Assembly: GCF_029024305.1 (NCBI RefSeq)
Contig: NZ_CP118974.1
Location: 2,015,069-2,079,068, forward strand
Reading direction: 5' to 3'
Length of the DNA stretch: 64,000 nt
Source of the DNA: Mammaliicoccus vitulinus
GTDB lineage: Bacteria; Bacillota; Bacilli; Staphylococcales; Staphylococcaceae
The notes under the pieces are model-generated. The model did not search any database and had not been told where the DNA came from. It worked only from the letters and a program-made list of their open reading frames with translations. The position numbers were made by a program, and so were the translations under genes. Below are positions 53,760 to 64,000 of this stretch, piece by piece; positions within the stretch are counted from its first letter, which is position 1, and each line of letters begins with the position of its first letter.

Positions 53760-56099
53760 CTATTTTTTATTGCGTCTCGCTTTATTTTTTACAGCTTTAG
53801 CTTTGTAATAAGGCTTTTTGTCTTTATTACCTTGATTACCGCCTTGCTTGCCTTTAGGTCCACCTTTTTTACGGTTATTAGGCTTCTCTTCTTCTTTAGT
53901 TGTACCACGTTTTTTAGCTTTGATTGTTTTTTCTCTTGCTAATCTTTCTCTATTCTTCTCAGCTATTGGCATACCTACAACTTGGAAGTCTATCATTCTT
54001 TCATCAACATTAACATTGATCACTTTAACTTCTACTTTATCACCAATTCTAAATACTTTAGCTTGGCGTTCACCTATGATAGCCATGTTGCGCTCATCAA
54101 AGTTATAATAATCGTCAGTTAAGTTAGACATGTGTACCATACCTTCAATTGTGTTCTCTAATTCAACGAACATACCGAAGTTGGCTACTGAACTGATAAT
54201 ACCAGTAAATACTTCTCCTACATGTTGGATCATGTATTCTGATTTTTTCAGATCATCAGTATCGCGTTCTGCATCAATTGCTCTTCTTTCACGCTTAGAT
54301 GTGTGATCAGCAATATCAGGTAACATTTCTTCCCAATGTCTAATTTGTTTACTGTTCATAGACTTATCGATTAAATATTTACGTATCAATCTATGAACGA
54401 CTAAATCTGGATATCTTCTAATAGGTGATGTGAAATGTGTATAATAATCAGCTGACAAACCGAAGTGTCCTAAATTATCTTCACTATATCTTGCTTGTTG
54501 CATACTTCTTAACATCAATGTAGAAATAACCATTTCTTCTTTTTGTCCAGCTACTTCTTCTACAATTTTCTGTAAAGTTGATGGATGAATATCTTCACTA
54601 GACCCTTTAACAGAAAGTCCGAAGTTAGCAATAAATTCAAAGAATCGCGTTAGTCTTTCTGCTTTTGGATTTTCATGGACACGATAAATAAATGGCACTT
54701 CAAGTTTACTGAAGTGTTCAGCAATCGTTTCGTTAGCAGATAACATAAAGCTTTCGATTAATCTTTCTGCATCATTTCTTTCTCTCACTTTAATATCAGT
54801 TGGTATACCATCTTCGTCGACTAGCACTTGTGCTTCTTTAATATCAAAATCAATTTCACCACGTCTTTTACGTTTAGCGATTAATTGTTGTGATAATTGT
54901 TGAGCTAAATCGAGCATTGGTGTAATTTCAGCATATTGATTTCGGATTTCTTGATCGTTATTTTCAATAATTGAATTTACATCTGTATAAGTCATTCTAT
55001 AATCTGAGTGGATTACACTTTCGAAAATATCATGTCTTACAACTTCACCTTGTTGGTTAATTTCCATTCTACAACTTAAAGTTAATCTGTCTTCATTAGG
55101 ATTTAATGAACATATACCATTACTCAATCTGTGTGGAATCATTGGAATGACTCTATCTACAAGGTAAACACTTGTTGCTCTATCGTAAGCTTCTTTATCT
55201 AATTCACTATTCTCAGTAACATAGTAACTTACATCAGCAATGCTGACTGTAAGCTCTGTTAAACCATTATCAAGAGGTTTAATAGATACTGCATCATCTA
55301 AGTCTTTAGCATCTGCGCCGTCAATTGTGATAGTGAGTTCGTCTCTTAAATCACGTCGACCTTTTATTTCACTTGGTTGAATTTGATCTGGCACGTTTTC
55401 TGCTTCCGCAATAACATTGTCTGGAAATTCGATGTTAATACCGTGTTGATAAATAATAGATAAAATATCAACGCCTGGATCATTTTTATGACCAAGAATC
55501 GCCTTCACTTGTCCTTCTGGATTATGTGTTCCATCAGCATATTCAGTAATTTCTACTAATACTTTATGCCCTTCAATGGCACCAAGATTTTTACCTTTAG
55601 GAATAAATAGGTCTTGAGTAATACGTTTATCATCAGGTAACACGAAACCAAAATGCTTAGCTTCAGTATAAGTACCTACGACTTGCGTAATATTACGTGT
55701 TGTAATAGCTTTAACTCTTCCTTCTATTTTCCCTTTATGATCCCCGCGAGATGGCACAACTTCTACTAATACTTCGTCACCATCCATCGCTTTATTAATT
55801 TGATTAGGTGGAATGAATATATCCTCGATTGTATCATCTACAGGTCTTAAAAATGCAAAACCTTTTTTGTGTTGACTTAATGTACCTTTAACAAGATCTG
55901 ATTTGTCTCTTGTCTTCTTATATCTATCCGTCTTTGTTCTTTCTAGTTGACCCGTTTGTTCTAAATCAACTAGAACTTTAATTAATTCTTTAAATGAATC
56001 GGCATTATTGAGTCCCATTACATCTTGAAATTCACTTACTGTCATAGGACTATATTCTTTTTCATTGATGATTTGTTCAACTTCTTCTCTTAGATTCAT
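53760..56099 (-). CDS. rnr: Ribonuclease R
   Basis: A 779-residue 3'-5' exoribonuclease. N-terminal winged helix, two cold-shock domains (KGTLSQHKKGFAFLRP), an RNB catalytic domain with DGADAKDLDDAVSIKPL aspartates, YTHFTSPIRRYPDLVVHRLI, an S1 domain (GEVFTGIISSVANFGMFVEL) and a lysine-rich tail (about 735-779). It degrades structured RNA and works with SmpB-tmRNA. AAAGGAGG precedes the ATG. Confidence 0.96.
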   Translation of the reverse strand: MNLREEVEQIINEKEYSPMTVSEFQDVMGLNNADSFKELIKVLVDLEQTGQLERTKTDRYKKTRDKSDLVKGTLSQHKKGFAFLRPVDDTIEDIFIPPNQINKAMDGDEVLVEVVPSRGDHKGKIEGRVKAITTRNITQVVGTYTEAKHFGFVLPDDKRITQDLFIPKGKNLGAIEGHKVLVEITEYADGTHNPEGQVKAILGHKNDPGVDILSIIYQHGINIEFPDNVIAEAENVPDQIQPSEIKGRRDLRDELTITIDGADAKDLDDAVSIKPLDNGLTELTVSIADVSYYVTENSELDKEAYDRATSVYLVDRVIPMIPHRLSNGICSLNPNEDRLTLSCRMEINQQGEVVRHDIFESVIHSDYRMTYTDVNSIIENNDQEIRNQYAEITPMLDLAQQLSQQLIAKRKRRGEIDFDIKEAQVLVDEDGIPTDIKVRERNDAERLIESFMLSANETIAEHFSKLEVPFIYRVHENPKAERLTRFFEFIANFGLSVKGSSEDIHPSTLQKIVEEVAGQKEEMVISTLMLRSMQQARYSEDNLGHFGLSADYYTHFTSPIRRYPDLVVHRLIRKYLIDKSMNSKQIRHWEEMLPDIADHTSKRERRAIDAERDTDDLKKSEYMIQHVGEVFTGIISSVANFGMFVELENTIEGMVHMSNLTDDYYNFDERNMAIIGERQAKVFRIGDKVEVKVINVNVDERMIDFQVVGMPIAEKNRERLAREKTIKAKKRGTTKEEEKPNNRKKGGPKGKQGGNQGNKDKKPYYKAKAVKNKARRNKK

Positions 56100-56136
56100 A
56101 GCGGGCCTCCTTTCTCGTTTATATTATTATTATGTC

Positions 56137-56877
56137 TTATTCGGACCAATCTAATGATTCTAAGAATTGATGTACATCTTCGAATACTTTTTCTTTTTCT
56201 TGTCCGATTGTTATAACATGACCAGATTCTTCATACCATTTAATGTTTTTATCGTCTGAAGAGGATTCATTGTAAATAACATTAGCAGAATCAGGGTTAA
56301 TCATTTTATCTAGTTTACCTTGAACTACAAATAAAGGATCAAATACTTCATCAACTTGATCTCTTACACCTTGAATGACTTCCTGTAATTCAGTCAAAGT
56401 ATTCGTAGGATGAAATTGTTTCATTTCCTGCTCGATTTGTTCAGGTGATTTTCCTTCATACTTTTTAAATTCTTTGGCGTAATCTAATACACCTTCAAAC
56501 ATTGTGCCTTCAGTTTTTATATACATAGGAGAGCACATTGTTACAATACCTTTTACATCTCTTTTTAAACTTAATTTTAAACTAAAAACGCCACCTAATG
56601 AAAGCCCTGCTACCGCTATTTCAGTATACCCTTTTTCTTCCAAGAAATCATAGGCATCTAAACATTCTTTAAACCACACATATGGGCTTGATTCTAATAT
56701 CTCTTCAGGAGGTCTACCATGACCTTCATAATGCGGTGCATATGATGTATATCCTTTTTTCTGTAAATAACGTCCTAGTTGTCTAACATCTGATGAATTA
56801 CCTGTGAATCCATGTAAAAGTAGAACTGCTCTTTTTCCTTCTTCAAAAAAGAAAGGTTTAGGTAATTGAATTCTCAT
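56137..56877 (-). CDS. est: Carboxylesterase (alpha/beta hydrolase, Est30-like)
   Basis: A 246-residue hydrolase with oxyanion region [20 protein letters not shown], nucleophile [13 protein letters not shown] (GLSLG), aspartate in [12 protein letters not shown] and histidine in [10 protein letters not shown]. Members cleave short-chain esters. In staphylococci est stands between secG and rnr, as here. Confidence 0.9.
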   Translation of the reverse strand: MRIQLPKPFFFEEGKRAVLLLHGFTGNSSDVRQLGRYLQKKGYTSYAPHYEGHGRPPEEILESSPYVWFKECLDAYDFLEEKGYTEIAVAGLSLGGVFSLKLSLKRDVKGIVTMCSPMYIKTEGTMFEGVLDYAKEFKKYEGKSPEQIEQEMKQFHPTNTLTELQEVIQGVRDQVDEVFDPLFVVQGKLDKMINPDSANVIYNESSSDDKNIKWYEESGHVITIGQEKEKVFEDVHQFLESLDWSE

Positions 56878-56938
56878 GATCGACCATCCTTTAACATAAT
56901 CTAGTTCTATTGTATCGTTTTTTTACTTGTAAACAAAC

Positions 56939-56967
56939 AAAAAAGTCCGACAATACAGTCGGACCTT
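56939..56967 (-). terminator. Terminator after secG
   Basis: AAAGTCCGAC pairs with GTCGGACCTTT around a 6-nt loop; minus-strand U tract present. Confidence 0.75.
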
Positions 56968-57200
56968 TACATTTTAAAGTAAGTAATTGCTAACATTAAT
57001 AAGAAAAATAAAATTGATAAAATAATTGTAACTCTGTGTAAAACTAAATCTATTCCACGTTGTTTTTGTTTTCCAAATAATTGTTCTGCTCCGCCACTAA
57101 TTGCACCTGATAAACCTGTACTTTTACCTTCTTGAAGTAACACGACGGTAATCAATGCAATACAAACGATGATTAATAAGACGATTAAAAATGTATGCAT
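56967..57200 (-). CDS. secG: Preprotein translocase subunit SecG
   Basis: A 77-residue protein with two membrane segments ([19 protein letters not shown] and [17 protein letters not shown]) joined by the typical [20 protein letters not shown] loop. It assists SecYE-mediated export. AGGAGG precedes the ATG. Confidence 0.94.
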   Translation of the reverse strand: MHTFLIVLLIIVCIALITVVLLQEGKSTGLSGAISGGAEQLFGKQKQRGIDLVLHRVTIILSILFFLLMLAITYFKM

Positions 57201-57266
57201 GGACTCGGTCCTCCTGTCTATTATAACAGTAGAATTATAGCATATTTACAATATTCACTCAAGTTA

Positions 57267-58613
57267 TCATTCATTATATTCGACTGAAATACCTAAAGAT
57301 TTTAACATTTCAAAATAATTCGGACAAGTTTTAGAAACACAAGAAGGATCTAACAACTTAATTCCATCAACTTTAGTACCCATTAAACTTAGTGACATTG
57401 CTACACGATGATCGTCAAATGTATCTAATGTTGCTGCTTTTATTTGACCTGGTGTAATCGTCCATCCATCATGATGTTCAATAACTTCAATACCTAATTG
57501 CGTTAAACTTTCTGTTAATGCGGATACACGATTACATTCGTGATGACGGATATGTTCAACTCCTGTAATTGTAATTGGACCATCCGCGAATGCAGCTAAT
57601 GTACCAATCGTTAATGCTTGGTCAGAACAGGCATTCATATCTATCGTTAAATCACCTTTTAATTGTTCTGGACCAGAAATCACGACATAGTCAGAACCCT
57701 TTTCAACAGTTGCACCCATTCTCTCAAGAATATCAACTACTTCTAAATCAGGTTGATGACTTTCCATATTTAAATGGTTAATTTTAATAGTTGAATGATT
57801 TAAAGCGGCTAATGCCATAAAATAACAAGCAGTCGATAAATCAGCTTCTAATGGTAAAGTTGCCGGCTTATACTGACCTTGCTCAACTTTCATATGTTTA
57901 TAATCTTCAGACACATCAACTTTAATTCCAAATTGATTCATCATCTCAATCGTTATGTCTACATATGCACTCTGCACAATGTTTGTCGTTAATTCTATTT
58001 CAGTCGGACGATTAAATAAAGGCGCTGCCATTAATAATCCACTAATAAATTGACTAGATTGATTTCCAGCTATTGAAACTTTTCCACCTGTTTGAGGTGT
58101 GCCTTTAATCGTGACAGGCAACTGACCTTCTTCTTCAAGATATTTAACTTCAACACCTAGCTGTTTTAATGCTTCATGAAGTGTTTGATGAGGTCTAACG
58201 GCAAGTTGTTCCGTTGAAGTTATCGTAATTTCACTTTTTTCTTGAGTACCTAAAATACCTGGTAAGAAACGCGCAGTAGTACCTGCAGAACCGATAAATA
58301 CTTGCTCTTTATCTGGTAGTTCAGAACTATCTATTCCTGTAATATGAATCTCATCTTCAACAATTTCAAAAGTAGCGCCTAATTTTTTTAATGTTTCCAT
58401 ACACCAATATGTGTCATCACTCTTTAAATATCCAGATAATTTCGAAGTTCCATTACTAAATCCAGCTAAAATGAAAGCACGGTTCGTTACGCTTTTACTC
58501 CCCGGAATAATCACTTCCTTATTAAATGGTTGGTTAATAGGATGAAGTGTTAATTGTTCTACTCCATCTAAGCTTGACCATGGTGATTGAGCACTTTTTA
58601 AATTAATCGTCAT
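57267..58613 (-). CDS. EPSP synthase (AroA), unusual class for staphylococci
   Basis: A 448-residue 5-enolpyruvylshikimate-3-phosphate synthase: IPGSKSVTNRAFILAG (K, S, R of the active site), GSAGTTARFLPG, AVRPHQTL, AGNQSSQFISGLL, MNACSDQALTIGTLAAFADG with the catalytic aspartate, EHIRHHECNRVSAL, TFDDHRVAMSLSLMG and SKTCPNYFEML. It differs greatly from S. aureus AroA (PGDKSMTHRA class). The HIRHHE stretch, with H at the E. coli Lys340 site, resembles actinobacterial enzymes. It lies between secG and eno, not with aroBC. Confidence 0.82.
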   Translation of the reverse strand: MTINLKSAQSPWSSLDGVEQLTLHPINQPFNKEVIIPGSKSVTNRAFILAGFSNGTSKLSGYLKSDDTYWCMETLKKLGATFEIVEDEIHITGIDSSELPDKEQVFIGSAGTTARFLPGILGTQEKSEITITSTEQLAVRPHQTLHEALKQLGVEVKYLEEEGQLPVTIKGTPQTGGKVSIAGNQSSQFISGLLMAAPLFNRPTEIELTTNIVQSAYVDITIEMMNQFGIKVDVSEDYKHMKVEQGQYKPATLPLEADLSTACYFMALAALNHSTIKINHLNMESHQPDLEVVDILERMGATVEKGSDYVVISGPEQLKGDLTIDMNACSDQALTIGTLAAFADGPITITGVEHIRHHECNRVSALTESLTQLGIEVIEHHDGWTITPGQIKAATLDTFDDHRVAMSLSLMGTKVDGIKLLDPSCVSKTCPNYFEMLKSLGISVEYNE

Positions 58614-58656
58614 CTATGATCCTCCTATAAAATTCATTGACTCTATTATAGAACAT

Positions 58657-58668
58657 TTCCATATGGAA
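58657..58668. promoter_or_regulatory. 12-bp perfect palindrome upstream of the EPSP synthase gene
   Basis: TTCCATATGGAA is centred about 50 bp before the start codon and just upstream of a minus-strand TATAAT (58650-58645). It could be an operator; no known factor is assigned. Confidence 0.3.
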
Positions 58669-58718
58669 TGAAATGATAAACTGTTGTTGGTTTAAAGCGC
58701 TAAAGAATGTTTTGATAA

Positions 58719-58756
58719 AAAAAGTACAAAAGGTGAGCTTACACCTTTCGTACTTT
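58719..58756 (-). terminator. Terminator of the glycolytic operon after eno
   Basis: AAAGTACAAAAGGTG and CACCTTTCGTACTTT pair with one mismatch, so the EPSP synthase gene beyond it needs its own promoter. Confidence 0.75.
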
Positions 58757-58784
58757 ATGTGAATCATTTTATTTATATGCTCAA

Positions 58785-60119
<1,335 letters not shown>

Positions 60120-61654
60120 TTATTTTTTAATTAATGATTCACCAGTCATATCTTCTGGTTGTTCTACTCCAAGTAAGTCAATAAGTGTTGGTGCTAAGTC
60201 AGCTAGACGACCACCACTTCTTACTTCTACCCCTTCTTTTGTAACAATAACAGGAACAGGGTTTGTTGTATGAGTTGTCATAGGTGAGTCGCTATCTGTT
60301 AATACTTCATCAGAATTACCATGATCAGCTGTAATGATAGCTGTACCATTCATGGATAAAATTTTATCCACAACTTCACCTAAACATTCATCGACTGCTT
60401 CAATTGCTTTGACAGTAGGTTCAAGCATACCACTATGACCTACCATATCAGGATTAGCAAAGTTTAAGATAATTAAATCTAAATCACCTTTATCTAATTC
60501 ACCAATTAATGCATCTTTCACTTCGTAAGCACTCATTTCAGGTTTCAAGTCGTAAGTAGCGACTTTAGGTGAGTCGATTAGGACGCGACGTTCACCTTTA
60601 AACTCTGCATGTTGGCCACCACTCATGAAATACGTAACATGAGGGAATTTTTCTGTTTCAGCAATTCTTAATTGATTTAAGCTATTTTTTTCTGCAACTT
60701 CACCAATCGTATTTTTAATATCAACTGGTTTAAATGCAACTTTAGCGAAAACATCGTCACTATAGTTCGTAAATGTTACAAAGAATAAATCTTCAAGTTT
60801 ACGTTTAATTTCGAAACCTTCGAATTTTTCATTTGTATATACTTGACTAAGTTGAGCCGCTCTATCTGGACGGAAGTTAAAGAATATCATTGAATCATGA
60901 CTATTAACGCCCGTATTTTCAACGCCTTTTTCTTCGTCTTTAACGATAAATGGCATAACGAATTCATCTGTTAAACCTTCTTTATAATTAGCTTCTACAC
61001 CTTCAATAGCATTTGTGAAGACAGGACCTACACCGTTAGACATCGCATCATAAGCTTTTTCTTCACGATCCCAACGATTATCTCTGTCCATTGCATAGTA
61101 ACGTCCAGAAATAGAAGCAAATTGACCAATACCTAATTCTTTAAATTTATTTTCAGTTTCTTCAATATATTTAAGAGCAGATTTTTGATCAACGTCACGT
61201 CCATCAAGGAAACCATGAACATAGACTTTTTCAACACCTTGTTGTTTAGCTAATTCTAAAAGTGCAAATAAATGTTTATAGTGACTGTGCACACCGCCGT
61301 CAGATAATAGACCCATTAAATGCAATGTAGAATCATTTTTAACGACATGGTTCATCGCTTGTTTTAATTCTTCAATTTCAAAGAAATCGCCATCTTTAAT
61401 AGATTTATTAATTCTTGTTAAACTTTGGTATACGACTCTTCCAGCACCAATATTTAAATGACCTACTTCAGAATTACCCATTTGACCTTCTGGTAGACCA
61501 ACATCTAAACCACATGCAGATAATTCGTTATGTGGATATTTGTTGTAATATCTATCAAAATTCGGTTTGTTAGCTAGTTTTACCGCATTACCGTGTTCTT
61601 CTTCACGATTTGCAAAACCGTCAAGAATGATAAGTGCTGTTGGTTGTTTAGCCA

Positions 61655-61655
<1 letters not shown>
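60120..61655 (-). CDS. gpmI: Phosphoglycerate mutase, cofactor-independent
   Basis: A 511-residue alkaline phosphatase-superfamily mutase with [20 protein letters not shown], the catalytic serine in [35 protein letters not shown] and [16 protein letters not shown]. Its ATG shares one base with the tpiA stop codon, so the two are translationally coupled. Confidence 0.97.
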
Positions 61656-63629
<1,974 letters not shown>

Positions 63630-63677
63630 GACTTGTCTTCCTCCTCTAGATAATAGAAAATGCGATATGATTAAAAA

Positions 63678-63706
63678 TAAGCGGTGAAGCGATGTGCTCC
63701 CCGCTT
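63678..63706 (-). terminator. Hairpin between gapA and pgk
   Basis: On the minus strand AGCGGGGAGC and GCTTCACCGCT pair, followed by TATTTTT. It may act as an attenuator or mRNA-processing hairpin, giving higher gapA than pgk levels. Confidence 0.6.
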
Positions 63707-63743
63707 ACTCATAAGCATAACCTATTTAGTTCATTTTTTTAAA

Positions 63744-64000
63744 TTATTTGTTAGCTTGAGCTGCTAAATATTCTAAAGTACGAACTAATTGTGAAGTGTA
63801 AGACATTTCATTGTCATACCAAGATACAGTTTTAACTAATTGACGATCTCCAACAGTCATTACACGAGTTTGAGTTGCATCGAATAATGAACCGTAAGTG
63901 ATACCAATGATATCAGAAGAAACGATTTCGTCTTCAGTGTAACCGAATGAATCATTTGTAGCATTTTTCATAGCTTCATTGATTTCTTCTACTGAAACTT
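63744..64000 (-). CDS. gapA: Glyceraldehyde-3-phosphate dehydrogenase, C-terminal fragment (cut by window edge)
   Basis: The last 84 or so residues of GapA, open to the right edge: [20 protein letters not shown], then [18 protein letters not shown] and the conserved [20 protein letters not shown]. The catalytic cysteine lies off the window. First gene seen of the glycolytic operon; a cggR-type regulator would be expected beyond the edge. Confidence 0.95.
   Translation of the reverse strand, partial: VSVEEINEAMKNATNDSFGYTEDEIVSSDIIGITYGSLFDATQTRVMTVGDRQLVKTVSWYDNEMSYTSQLVRTLEYLAAQANK

Overview
The window is AT-rich, Gram-positive chromosomal DNA from the family Staphylococcaceae. The best guess is Mammaliicoccus (the former Staphylococcus sciuri group). 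The backbone follows the S. aureus order: lipA, yunD-like, suf cluster, metNIQ with a SAM riboswitch, gcvH, aroD, then at the right end ssrA, smpB, rnr, est, secG, eno, gpmI, tpiA, pgk, gapA. Several genes within it are not part of the usual S. aureus core. The genus call is an inference from gene content, not from a database match.

Layout. 1-3.2 kb: start of lipA (cut by the window edge), a metallophosphatase, a TauE/SafE permease and a DUF72 protein. 3.5-6.2 kb: a compact phage-type lysis cassette. An SPP1-type holin and a chimeric M23-amidase-LysM endolysin are divergent from an Xre repressor and an ImmA-like protease, with three dyad operators between them and no other phage genes nearby. 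6.2-12.6 kb: a galactonate (De Ley-Doudoroff type) catabolic operon with a ROK repressor and a divergent sugar-proton symporter. 12.7-18 kb: sufCDSUB. 18.6-21.4 kb: metNIQ under an S-box riboswitch. 21.4-27.7 kb: small redox and stress genes, including an NtrA-type nitroreductase under a perfect Fur box and CsbD and Ohr genes with back-to-back SigB promoters. 27.7-28.6 kb: an intergenic block made almost entirely of inverted repeats. 28.6-38.1 kb: ProP-like symporter, nucleoside hydrolase, DUF4352-type membrane proteins, acetyltransferases, and a Zur-controlled rpsN2-CobW pair. 38.3-52.7 kb: accessory genes, namely an ACR3/BASS transporter, a SpeG very like the ACME version, a secreted amidase, an orphan XhlA-like protein, a LexA-controlled Y-family polymerase, a frameshifted fabH paralogue, a YitT protein, KtrB and many tiny membrane proteins. 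52.8-64 kb: tmRNA, smpB, rnr, est, secG, an unusual second-type EPSP synthase, and the glycolytic operon.

Repeats. Three loci (23.6, 27.8 and 48.3 kb) carry one composite element: a hairpin followed by tandem units of exactly 41 bp (2, 7 and 17 copies). A separate GC-rich palindrome of about 95 bp occurs three times, and a TGGGACAT motif recurs just after stop codons. Several terminators are near-identical copies of each other, one pair with a compensatory base change.

The strongest candidate for an undescribed system is the free-standing lysis cassette with its own Xre/ImmA switch. The endolysin also carries an internal ribosome binding site and start codon that would release the amidase-LysM half alone. 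Regulatory logic is readable at many genes: SAM riboswitch, Fur, Zur, LexA, SigB, ROK operators and a cre-like site.
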